From: an uncultured Oscillospiraceae bacterium
GTDB taxonomy: Bacteria > Bacillota > Clostridia > Oscillospirales > Oscillospiraceae
Length of the DNA stretch: 25,743 bases
Direction: 5' to 3'
NCBI GenBank assembly: GCA_910577525.1
Contig: CAJTLI010000031.1
Coordinates: forward strand, 1 to 25,743
Part shown: one piece after another, positions 8,101 through 15,236 of the stretch
Position numbering within the stretch: the first letter of the stretch is position 1
How the letters are laid out: every line of letters begins with the position of its first letter
The notes under the pieces: model-generated
What the model was told of the DNA's origin: nothing
Databases searched by the model: none
What the model saw: only the letters and a program-made list of their open reading frames with translations
Position numbers and translations under genes: made by a program

Positions 8101-9967
8101 TGTAGGTGAACCGGCTGCTCACCCACCATTGGTTGGCCACCCAGTAAGTGGCGGCGTCGTTGTCAATGACATGGGAGGTCTGGAAGTTGGGACACAGGGA
8201 GCGGTTCACATTCGCGGGATTCTCCATCACCACCGACTGGACCATGCTGTTGTCGATGCGGTCCTCCCTGGGCAGGTCCGGCATGGCCAGCTCCTCCCGC
8301 TGGGGCGTGCCGGAGGCAGTGGCGGAATAAGGACCTGTCCCCCTGGCGTTGCCCGCCTTCACCGCCACCTCGTAGCGCGTGCCGTTGACCAGCCCGGTGA
8401 TGGTGGCCCCGGCGGCGCTGAGATTGCCGCCGAACTGGGCAAATTCGGCCTTGCCCGCCTCACGGTAAAACAGCTGATAGTAGGACGCGTCCTTGACGCC
8501 GCCCCAGCCCACCCGCAGGGACTGGTCAGAGGCAGTCACCGACAGATTGGAGGGCGCGCCGGGAACCCCGCCGGGCTGCGGCACGGCGGACGCCACCTTG
8601 GACGGGGTGCCCCGCCAGCTTCCGTTCACGGCAGTCACCTGGAAATAGTAGGTTTTCAGGTTGTCCAGCCCGGTGATCTCCGCACGGTTTGTGTTGACGG
8701 AGGCCGTCTTGGTCAGGGCGCCGGCGCTGAGCCCGTAGGCCACGGCATAGCCCGTGACGTTGTTCACCGCGTTCCAGCCCAGGGACACCCTGCCGTCTCC
8801 GGCGGTGGCGGTGACGCCCTTCACCTGGTCGGCGTCCGTCCGGGCGTTGTCCGGCACGATATCCTTCAAAAATTCGATTTTAGTCACGGTGGCGTAATCC
8901 GTGGACCCGGCGGTGGCCGTGACCTGGATGGTGACTTTCTTTACCGCCACCCTCCGTCCCAGGTCGATGGTGAGCACCCTCCGGCCCGCCTCCTGGCCCA
9001 CGGCGTGGACGCCCTCGGGGAGAACCGCCCCAAAGGGCACCGTCTCCACAGCGCCCCCCGCCAGCTCCACCTGAGCCGTCCCGGCCTGAACCGCGCCCAT
9101 ACCGTCGGGGCAGGTGATCCGGATGGCGCTCATCTCCACCCCGCTGTCCCCGCCCACCGTGATGGGCAGCGACAGTGCGCCCCCCGCCGCCGGGGCGACG
9201 GTGATGGCCCGCTCCCCGGCGAACAGGTCGCCGGCGCCGCCGCCGCTGAGCACCAGGGAACCGGCATCCAGCTGGGCGGCGGTGATGGCGGCGGTGTCCA
9301 GCACCTGGGCTTTGACCGCCGCTCCCCGGGTATAATTGACATAGGCCAGGTCGGTCACGTCCACCTGCCCGTCGCCGTTGAGGTCATGAGCGGGCGACGC
9401 CTTGTCCAGCTGGGCGGTGACGGCGGACAGGTCGCTGTCGTTCACCGCCCCGTCGCCGTTGACATCTCCCAGGAGAAAGGCGTCGGCGGTGCCCGCCAGG
9501 ATGTGCTGGGAGTAGCCGTTCAGCGTGACCGTCTGGCGGAAGGGCGCGTACCCCGTCCCCGTCAGGTCCACCTCATACCGCGCCCCGCCGGCGGACAGGC
9601 CGGACAGCTCTACCTGGTAGGAGCCCACCTGCTCCTCCGTGGTCAGGGGCGCGCCGTCCACGTTTTTCACCGACACGGAGACCTCCGCCCCCAGGCCGTT
9701 TTCCGGCACGGCCCCGCCCGGCAGGGCTACCACCGTCCGCTGGCCGCCCCGGCTCACCTGGAGCCGGATGCCCCGGCCCGCGGCGTTGGCCGCCGTCTGG
9801 GGAAGGTCGAACCGGACGGACAGGCCGATGGAGCCGGTGACGCCCGCGCTCTGCTCCGCCCCGGCCGCCGGGGCGGCAGCCCGGCCCTGAGGCAGCCCCG
9901 CCAGCAGCAGGGAGCACGCCATGGTCAGGCTGAGAACGCCGGAGATCAGTCGTTTTGCTAGTTTCAT
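5171..9967 (-). CDS. Secreted M60-like (enhancin/mucinase) metalloprotease with dockerin, FN3 and F5/8-C domains
   Basis: A 1598-residue multidomain exported protein. There is a signal peptide (~1-30), then a beta-rich region and a type I dockerin with two intact calcium loops: DVNGDGAVNDSD at residue 168 and DLNGDGQVDVTD at 195. A discoidin-like segment follows (~230-375), then FN3 modules (~381-463 and ~471-556) and an F5/8 type C-like module (~569-717). The M60 peptidase region (~811-1217) has the zinc signature HEIGHNMDKLGKAE at 1077-1090 (HExxH-x8-E), and C-terminal beta domains include another FN3-like one (~1260-1345). M60 proteases of gut bacteria cut mucin-type O-glycoproteins, and the F5/8-C/FN3 modules would bind or present glycan. 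The ATG at 9967 follows AAAGGATG; the frame stays open upstream but without a ribosome site. It leads the unit with the SLH protein 10 bases downstream and has a promoter at 10072-10100. Exact substrate is inference. Confidence 0.88.
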   Translation of the reverse strand: MKLAKRLISGVLSLTMACSLLLAGLPQGRAAAPAAGAEQSAGVTGSIGLSVRFDLPQTAANAAGRGIRLQVSRGGQRTVVALPGGAVPENGLGAEVSVSVKNVDGAPLTTEEQVGSYQVELSGLSAGGARYEVDLTGTGYAPFRQTVTLNGYSQHILAGTADAFLLGDVNGDGAVNDSDLSAVTAQLDKASPAHDLNGDGQVDVTDLAYVNYTRGAAVKAQVLDTAAITAAQLDAGSLVLSGGGAGDLFAGERAITVAPAAGGALSLPITVGGDSGVEMSAIRITCPDGMGAVQAGTAQVELAGGAVETVPFGAVLPEGVHAVGQEAGRRVLTIDLGRRVAVKKVTIQVTATAGSTDYATVTKIEFLKDIVPDNARTDADQVKGVTATAGDGRVSLGWNAVNNVTGYAVAYGLSAGALTKTASVNTNRAEITGLDNLKTYYFQVTAVNGSWRGTPSKVASAVPQPGGVPGAPSNLSVTASDQSLRVGWGGVKDASYYQLFYREAGKAEFAQFGGNLSAAGATITGLVNGTRYEVAVKAGNARGTGPYSATASGTPQREELAMPDLPREDRIDNSMVQSVVMENPANVNRSLCPNFQTSHVIDNDAATYWVANQWWVSSRFTYTFKEPQDMNYAILVPYLGGNHKYALNTYTITAKNSAGEVILPQTLYSAKPMDPNKNYLALTFPLLKGVKELSITLNEREGNGCRVSVSEMAFYRSDSLAEEIAALFTDGSFTAVKPGVTAASVAALSQRLEARADFYLDLTRLKDELALAGALLNQDSSALGLVKSDFQSRGSGRDSAYGQGASDLQPLGVSARAGATVAVYACLPGDEPVYVVPTQFYGESGVWRGGAVRLVNGRNYITVPKIGALTDERGGPLYLTYAGSRPEAVKIQVRGDGNTFTVPVLELSGWYDMGESARREAISRYVSQLQTYAAALGTGSGLGADVRNVTEISTPSILLSIPASQALSGLKGIGGSAEAMAETMYQDVLAWEDELYVANQVQGIVPAGGARPDSYRYPMTTRQNIRYMRMFAGAFMYAAGNHIGVGYGSTAGLMSGKPVSYTGQGEPNGLFGWGIAHEIGHNMDKLGKAEITNNIYALAVQAWDGGSMLQNTRLTNSNIWQSIRAKTAEGRPGSAGNVFVQLGMYWQLHLAYDGAGQPLDFYNRFFTQWKSGAYAGRSYDERVALIASDVAGRDLSQFFTRWGLTLSQEVRNALAAHPQEPRAVWYLDDGSYAYRLAGGRAFGGTVSLSVSVQENKAVLTVQGGDSSILGYEVRRNGTAIGFTAGNSYTDDLGAANNLTYTYSVVPVDKLGNVGREAFAGEVRVAYDKTISPSLYRVDRSGGETAVTMTGGAVQVTGLKVTGGELSGCTVRIKGPDAAEWRQAALGPVSGGLAYFTKPGAAPGDTRIWTYDAAEISITGLPAGAQVELLDYPGDRIDFNGGAHVGRLERPYYYAGGMIPAGALVIVGTYRGDPVYNTVEIQARYNTTAEAQEENGVTQVERNMNGYALLFAEIPADGAVSDISDGFWIFVPDLEAEKALNAQAGVTGEGPMELRAVLRRTDDPNSSASARVTSQTLWTSFPELETLPQIALTGEGVQQ

Positions 9968-10071
9968 GTACAGACATCCTTTCCGCTCTCCGATTCCCTC
10001 TGTCAGAGCCTGTTTAACATCTCTCAGAGGAAATCTCAAAATTCTTGTCAAAAATGGAACGATTCGAGAGT

Positions 10072-10100
10072 ATTATAGCAGAGCATGGGAAAAAACGCAA
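10072..10100 (-). promoter_or_regulatory. Sigma-A promoter of the M60 protease gene
   Basis: On the minus strand, a TTGCGT -35 box (10095-10100) and a perfect TATAAT -10 box (10072-10077) are separated by 17 bases. It lies about 105 bases ahead of the protease ATG (9967), giving an untranslated leader of roughly 100 nt. Confidence 0.65.
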
Positions 10101-10146
10101 GGCATTTATCCGCCTCCGGGGGACCAAACGGCGGGGCCGGGCAGAT

Positions 10147-10181
10147 CAAAAAACGAGCGGGACTGCTTGTCCCGCTCGTTT
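10147..10181 (-). terminator. Intrinsic terminator of gldA
   Basis: A perfect 12-bp GC-rich stem (10151-10162 with 10170-10181) and a 7-base loop. On the minus strand the stem runs into a six-T run (10153-10148). It lies about 65 bases past the gldA stop and just upstream of the protease promoter, separating the two minus-strand units. Confidence 0.85.
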
Positions 10182-10245
10182 CGATGCCTTGCGCTCAAAC
10201 TGCAATCTCCGCGGGCCCTTCCGCCCGGCGGAGCCGGTCCTTTTC

Positions 10246-11343
10246 TTACTCGCCCAGGTAGAAGCGCCCGTAGCGGTCGGCGGCCAGAATGGCGGCGGCC
10301 ACGGACTGGGGGGTGACGGGGAAGGGCATATTGTGCAGGGTGTCGCTGGGGGCGCAGGCCGCCTCGGCCACGGCCATCACCTTCTCGGGGGTGACCTCCT
10401 TGATGCCCAGCTCGCCCAGGGTGACGGGCAGGCCCAGACTGATGCAGAACTGATAGATCTCCTCCAGCTCCTCCAGGGCCACGTTCTCCAGCACCAGCTG
10501 AGTCAGGGTGCCGAAGGCCACCTTCTCGCCGTGGTACATGTGGTGGCACTCCTCCAGCACCGTCAGGCCGTTGTGGATGGCGTGGGCCCCGGCCAGGCCG
10601 CCGCTCTCAAAGCCCAGGCCGCTGAGCAGGGTGTTGGCCTCGATGACCTTCTCCACCGCGGGGGTGCAGGCCCCGGCCTCCAGAGCCAGCTTGGCCTTCA
10701 GGCCCTCGTCCAACAGGGTGTCCAGACACAGCTTGGCCAGGGCCATGGCCGCCCCCGTGACCTGGCCGCCGGCGCAGTTGGACGCGCCGCTGATCTGGCA
10801 GGCCCGGGCCTCGAAATAGGTGGCCAGGGCGTCGCCCATGCCGGACACGGTGAGACGCACCGGGGACTTGGTGATAATATCGGTATCCATCAGCACCATG
10901 TTGGGGTTGGCGGGGAGGAACAGGTACTCCTCAAACACGCCCGCGCCGGTGTAAATCACGGACAGGGCGGAACAGGGGGCGTCGGTGGAGGCGATGGTGG
11001 GGCAGATCAGCACGGGAACCTTCTTGTAGTAGGCCACCGCCTTGGCGGTGTCCAGAGTCTTGCCGCCGCCGATGCCGATGACCAGATCGCAGCCCTGCTG
11101 GTCCATCACGCCCTGGAGGCGGCTGATCTCGCTTTTGCTGCACTCTCCGTTGAAGAAGTCGTAGACAGGAGCGCACCCGGAGCCGTCAAATCCGCCGTCC
11201 AGGGTGCTTTGAATGCGCTTGTAACCGGAGCTGGAGATGAGAACCAGCGCCTTGGAGCCGTAGCCCTCGGCGTAGGAACCCAGCTTACCCATCTCGCCGG
11301 GGCCCTGAACGTACTTGCTGGGATAAATCATAATCTTTGCCAT
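10246..11343 (-). CDS. gldA: Glycerol dehydrogenase (NAD+), iron-containing ADH family
   Basis: A 365-residue protein of normal family length. It oxidises glycerol to dihydroxyacetone with NAD+ (or the reverse) in the cytoplasm. The NAD-binding region shows GIGGGKTLDTAKAVAYY and STDAPCSALSVIYT, and the three metal ligands are visible as Asp171 (GMGDALATYFEA), His254 (AGAHAIHNG) and His271 (MYHGEKVAFG), near the positions known in the Geobacillus enzyme. The ATG at 11343 has a strong AGGAGGAG site about 6 bases upstream and starts the conserved MAKIMIYPSKYVQGPG. It is monocistronic: own promoter at 11397-11425 and own terminator at 10147-10181. No dihydroxyacetone kinase gene is nearby, so the pathway partner lies elsewhere. 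Confidence 0.93.
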   Translation of the reverse strand: MAKIMIYPSKYVQGPGEMGKLGSYAEGYGSKALVLISSSGYKRIQSTLDGGFDGSGCAPVYDFFNGECSKSEISRLQGVMDQQGCDLVIGIGGGKTLDTAKAVAYYKKVPVLICPTIASTDAPCSALSVIYTGAGVFEEYLFLPANPNMVLMDTDIITKSPVRLTVSGMGDALATYFEARACQISGASNCAGGQVTGAAMALAKLCLDTLLDEGLKAKLALEAGACTPAVEKVIEANTLLSGLGFESGGLAGAHAIHNGLTVLEECHHMYHGEKVAFGTLTQLVLENVALEELEEIYQFCISLGLPVTLGELGIKEVTPEKVMAVAEAACAPSDTLHNMPFPVTPQSVAAAILAADRYGRFYLGE

Positions 11344-11396
11344 AATGACTCCTCCTGTCAAAAATGTGGCCCTGCCGTAACGGCCAGCCTGTCTTG

Positions 11397-11425
11397 ATTA
11401 TACCTGTTTTTCGCCGGGCTGTCGA
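11397..11425 (-). promoter_or_regulatory. Sigma-A promoter of gldA
   Basis: On the minus strand, TCGACA (-35, 11420-11425) and TATAAT (-10, 11397-11402) have 17-base spacing, about 55 bases ahead of the gldA start. A small palindrome (GCCGT-A-ACGGC, near 11373-11383) lies in the leader and could be an operator, but that is only a guess. Confidence 0.65.
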
Positions 11426-11475
11426 GGATTATGTGCGGAATTATTGACAAAGCCGGGTATTTATATGAAACCGGC

Positions 11476-11961
11476 TCAGTTGTTCCGCCGCCACGTCAGA
11501 TACCCCTCCAGAATCAGCGCCGCCGCCACCGCGTCCACGTTCTTCTTGTGGGCCTTCATCCGCTTCCCCGAGGCGTGGAGAATCTGGTGGGCCTCGATGG
11601 TGGTGCGGCGCTCGTCCCACAGACGCACCGGCAGACCGGTCCGCTCCTCCACCAGGGCGGCGAAGGCCCGGTACAAAGCCCCCCGGGGGCCCTCCGTGCC
11701 GTCCATGTTCCGGGGAAAGCCCATCACCAGCTCCCCCGCCTGCCGCTCCCGGGCGATCCTGGCAATCTCCTCCGCCGCCCGCTCCGGCCGGCGGGCCTGG
11801 ATAACGGCGGTGTATCCCGCCAGCAGCCCCGAGGCGTCGGACACCGCCACCCCCGTGCGGGCTTCGCCGTAATCTATGGCCATCACCCGGACGTTTGCCC
11901 CCTGCCGCGGCGTGTTCTCCCGTTCCCGGCCGTCAAAGTCAACTGTACAGCGTTCTGCCAT
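11476..11961 (-). CDS. ruvX: Holliday junction resolvase-like RNase H-fold protein RuvX/YqgF
   Basis: A 161-residue protein with the YqgF-family motifs in order: MAIDYGEARTGVAVSD (first catalytic Asp), ELVMGFPRNMDGTEG, RLWDERRTTIEA, and KKNVDAVAAALILEGYL with the last catalytic Asp. RuvX/YqgF is a conserved, often essential nuclease implicated in 16S rRNA processing and Holliday-junction resolution. The ATG at 11961 has AAGGGGG about 9 bases ahead; it adds about 26 residues before the RNase H core compared with most homologues, so a later internal start such as the Met of MAIDYG cannot be excluded. It is transcribed divergently from the kinase genes from a promoter at 11984-12012. Confidence 0.9.
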   Translation of the reverse strand: MAERCTVDFDGRERENTPRQGANVRVMAIDYGEARTGVAVSDASGLLAGYTAVIQARRPERAAEEIARIARERQAGELVMGFPRNMDGTEGPRGALYRAFAALVEERTGLPVRLWDERRTTIEAHQILHASGKRMKAHKKNVDAVAAALILEGYLTWRRNN

Positions 11962-11983
11962 AATACGCGCCCCCTTTTTACAC

Positions 11984-12012
11984 ATTATACCATAACCGCA
12001 GGCTCGCCGCAA
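11984..12012 (-). promoter_or_regulatory. Sigma-A promoter of ruvX
   Basis: On the minus strand, TTGCGG (-35, 12007-12012) and TATAAT (-10, 11984-11989) with a 17-base spacer. The start point would be only about 15 bases before the ruvX ATG at 11961, so the leader is very short. It is arranged back to back with the kinase promoter, only 6 bases between the two -35 boxes. Confidence 0.65.
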
Positions 12013-12018
12013 ATGATA

Positions 12019-12046
12019 TTGACTTTTCCCCCGGAGCGAGTAAAAT
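12019..12046 (+). promoter_or_regulatory. Sigma-A promoter of the hybrid kinase pair
   Basis: TTGACT (-35, 12019-12024) and TAAAAT (-10, 12041-12046) with a 16-base spacer, about 75 bases ahead of the first kinase start. It is divergent from the ruvX promoter, with the two -35 boxes almost adjacent, so polymerase binding at one could hinder the other. Confidence 0.6.
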
Positions 12047-12129
12047 GATAGGTGTAAAAGTATGATTTCCGCCCGGACACTCCGGCGGAAACCGGCGCTT
12101 CCTTCATCCGAACACGAGGAGGATGTCCC

Positions 12130-15100
12130 ATGCACGCCACGAGAAAGACTTGGCAAAATATTTTATATATTGTTGTTTTAATGGCCGCGGTCTGCCTGTT
12201 GTTTCAGTGGTACTCCACCGCGAACAGGCAGCGGATTGAACATCAAAACCTGAATTATGCCCTGGACTCCTCCCGGCAGACCGCCGCTCGGATCAACAGT
12301 GAGTTTGACAACGCCCTCCTGCGGGTGCGCAACTACGCCTATCTGCTCAGCTCCGATCAGGGGGCGCCGGAGATTACCGCCGAGCGCCTCAAGGGAATGG
12401 AGCTGCACTCCTCCTTCGACGCCATCCGGTTCACCAACGCGGAGGGCGTCAACCTGACCTCCAGCGGGCAGACCTCCAACAGCCTTGACCGGAACTACTA
12501 TATCCGGGGAATGCAGGGCGAGAGCGGCGTGGAGATTCTCCGCTCCAGGCTGACGGATCAGATGATGACGGTATCCTACGCCCCTATTGAATACAACGGC
12601 GAGCCGGTGGGCGTGCTTCTGGGGCTGTACTTCGCCGAGGACTATCTCCGCGACATGCTGTCCACCAGCTACTTCGGGGCCCCGGCGGACACCTTTTTGT
12701 GCTCCCGGGACGGGATGGTGATCGCCTCCTCCGGCGGCGCCGGCTTTGACCAGCCCCTTCTGGACGCCCTGCGGGATGCGGGCCGCATTGACGCGGAAAC
12801 CGCCCGAAATGCCTGGGAGGTCCTCCGGAACGGCTCCGGGGAGGCCGGTTTTCTCTGCGCCCCCGGCAGCAAAACAGACAACCTGTGCGTGATCTGCTTT
12901 CCCCAAAGCCCATATATATTGGTGCAGGCCTTCCCCCAGAGCGTGACCCAGGCCATGGTGCAAAATGCCAACCAGACCGGAATGATTTTGCAGGTCATCC
13001 TCATCAGCCTGTTCTCCGCGTACATCCTGATCCTGCTGCTCCAGGCCCACCGGCGGCGGATCAGCCTGGAGCGGGAGAGCCAGGAGCACATCACCGGGCT
13101 GAGGGAAAAGGAGCGGCTGGCCCAGGCGGAAATCGCCCTGGCCAACCGCAAGGAGCGCCAGTACCGCATCGCCATCACCTCCACCGCCTTCTGCACCTTC
13201 GAGTTCAATCTGACCCAGGACCTCATTGAGCACGATATCACCCGCACGGCGGATGACCGGCAGATCTCCCTGCTGGAGAAGACCGGGCTGACAGCCCCCT
13301 GTCCCGCCTCGGTTTGCTTCGAGCAGTGGAAGTCCTTTGTCATGAAGGAATCCTTGGAGGACTACTGCGCCGCGGCCTGCCCGAAGCGGCTGCGGGAGCG
13401 CTTTGAGCGGGGAGAGTCCGAGATCACGGTGGACTTCTGGGCCCAGGCCCCGGAGGACCGGCAGATGTGCATACGCCAGTCCTTCATCATGACCCAGGAT
13501 GACAGAACCGGCGATATCATGGTGATGGTGGTGTCCAAGGACATCACCGCCCAGGTCCAGAAACAGCGGGAGCAGACCCGCGCCCTACAGGAGGCCCTGA
13601 TGCAGGCCCAGCACGCCAACAGCGCCAAAACCACCTTCCTGTCCAATATGTCCCACGACATCCGCACCCCCATGAACGCCATCATCGGCTTTACCACCAT
13701 CGCCGTCAACCATATCGACAGCAAGGCCCAGGTGCAGGACTGCCTGCAAAAGGTGCTCTCCTCCAGCAATCATCTGCTCAGCCTCATCAACGACATTCTG
13801 GATATGAGCCGTATCGAGAGCGGCAAGGTGCAGATCAAGGAGCAGGAGTGCAATATCTCCGAGCTGACCCACAACCTGCTCAACATCATTCAGCCCCAGG
13901 TGAAGGCAAAGCAGCTGGAGCTGTTCATCGACACCTTCGACGTGGTCAACGAGGACGTGATCGCCGACGCGCTGAAGCTGAGCCAGATTTTTGTGAACCT
14001 GCTGGGCAACGCCGTGAAATACACGCCGGCAGGGGGCACGATCTATTTCCGCATCCGCCAGCAGGCCAGCTTCCGCCACGGGTACGGGTATTACGTCTTT
14101 TCCGTCAAGGACACCGGCATCGGCATGGCGCCGGACTTTGTGGAGCACATTTTCGAGCCCTTTGAGCGGGAGTCCAGCGCCACAAAAACAGGTATCCAGG
14201 GCACCGGCCTGGGTATGGCCATCACAAAAAACATTGTGGACATGATGGGCGGGACCATTACCGTCCAAAGCGAGAAGGGAACGGGCAGCGAATTTTGTGT
14301 GGAGTTGAGCTTACGCCTCCAGGACGCGGAGAAAAAGACGGTCCGGATTCAGGAGCTGGAGGGGCAGCGCGCCCTCGTGGTGGACGACGACCGCGACAGC
14401 TGTGAGAGCGCGGTGAAGCTGCTCCAGCAGGTGGGCATGCGCGGAGAGTGGACTACCTCCGGCCAGGAGGCGGTCCGTTGGGCCAAAAGCGCCTACAGCG
14501 AGGGGAACGCCTACCGCACCTACATCATCGACTGGCAGATGCCCGAGCTCAGCGGCCTGGAGACCGTCCGCCGCATCCGAAGCGCCGTGGGCGGGGAGGC
14601 CCCCATCCTCATCCTCACCGCCTATGACTGGACGGATATCGAGGCGGATGCCCGGCAGGCGGGCGCCACGGCCTTCTGCGCCAAGCCCCTGTTTCTGTCC
14701 GACCTGCGCGCCGCCCTGCTGGCCGCCAACCATCTGACGGAGAACCGGCAGGAGGCCCCCTGGACCCAGACGGCGGATTTCAGCGGCAGGCGCGTGCTGG
14801 TGGTGGAGGACAACGAGCTGAACCGGGAGATCGCCCAGACCATTCTGGAGGAGACCGGCTTCGCCGTGGAGACCGCGCCGGACGGGACCGACGCGGTGGA
14901 GATGGTACGCCGGGCCGGGGAATTCTATTATGACGCCGTGCTGATGGATGTACAGATGCCCATCATGGACGGCTACGAAGCCACCCGCACCATCCGCGCC
15001 CTGCCCCGGGAGGACGTTAAGACCATGCCCATCATCGCCATGACGGCCAACGCCATGGAGGAGGACAAGGAGACCGCTCTGAAAAGCGGCATGAACGCCC

Positions 15101-15162
15101 ACATTCCCAAGCCCCTTGATGTGGAGCTCTTTTTGAGCATATTGGGCAAACACCTGAAATGA
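12130..15162 (+). CDS. Membrane hybrid sensor histidine kinase (dCache-HisKA-HATPase-REC-REC)
   Basis: A 1010-residue protein. Membrane segments lie at about residues 9-27 and 283-302. The ~250-residue extracellular part between them looks like a dCache ligand sensor (SFDAIRFTNAEGVNL..., YYIRGMQGESGVEI, YAPIEYNGEPVGVLLGLYF). A PAS-like region follows, then HisKA with the phospho-His509 (FLSNMSHDIRTPMNAI), HATPase with N-box Asn627, G1 DTGIGM (661) and G2 GTGLGM (691), and two complete receivers: REC1 (DDD752-754, Asp801, Lys852) and REC2 (E893/D894, Asp940, Lys994). It senses an outside signal and relays phosphate through His to its own receivers. No Hpt domain or output regulator is in this window, so the downstream partner is elsewhere. 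GAGGAGG precedes the ATG. The next gene is a paralogue 74 bases downstream, probably co-transcribed. Confidence 0.92.
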   Translation: MHATRKTWQNILYIVVLMAAVCLLFQWYSTANRQRIEHQNLNYALDSSRQTAARINSEFDNALLRVRNYAYLLSSDQGAPEITAERLKGMELHSSFDAIRFTNAEGVNLTSSGQTSNSLDRNYYIRGMQGESGVEILRSRLTDQMMTVSYAPIEYNGEPVGVLLGLYFAEDYLRDMLSTSYFGAPADTFLCSRDGMVIASSGGAGFDQPLLDALRDAGRIDAETARNAWEVLRNGSGEAGFLCAPGSKTDNLCVICFPQSPYILVQAFPQSVTQAMVQNANQTGMILQVILISLFSAYILILLLQAHRRRISLERESQEHITGLREKERLAQAEIALANRKERQYRIAITSTAFCTFEFNLTQDLIEHDITRTADDRQISLLEKTGLTAPCPASVCFEQWKSFVMKESLEDYCAAACPKRLRERFERGESEITVDFWAQAPEDRQMCIRQSFIMTQDDRTGDIMVMVVSKDITAQVQKQREQTRALQEALMQAQHANSAKTTFLSNMSHDIRTPMNAIIGFTTIAVNHIDSKAQVQDCLQKVLSSSNHLLSLINDILDMSRIESGKVQIKEQECNISELTHNLLNIIQPQVKAKQLELFIDTFDVVNEDVIADALKLSQIFVNLLGNAVKYTPAGGTIYFRIRQQASFRHGYGYYVFSVKDTGIGMAPDFVEHIFEPFERESSATKTGIQGTGLGMAITKNIVDMMGGTITVQSEKGTGSEFCVELSLRLQDAEKKTVRIQELEGQRALVVDDDRDSCESAVKLLQQVGMRGEWTTSGQEAVRWAKSAYSEGNAYRTYIIDWQMPELSGLETVRRIRSAVGGEAPILILTAYDWTDIEADARQAGATAFCAKPLFLSDLRAALLAANHLTENRQEAPWTQTADFSGRRVLVVEDNELNREIAQTILEETGFAVETAPDGTDAVEMVRRAGEFYYDAVLMDVQMPIMDGYEATRTIRALPREDVKTMPIIAMTANAMEEDKETALKSGMNAHIPKPLDVELFLSILGKHLK

Positions 15163-15236
15163 ACGCCCTGTAAACCCCCGCGAATAAGAACTTGTATTCA
15201 CAGCTGAAATCGCCGGCTGCCGGGAGGATATTGATT

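Noticed and set aside
5144..9961. Long plus-strand open frames opposite the M60 protease (for example 5144-6823, 6842-7981, 8039-9961)
   Set aside because: They encode Gly/Pro/His/Arg-rich, motif-free sequences with no ribosome sites, the usual shadow of a high-GC gene on the other strand; the minus-strand protein has clear domains.
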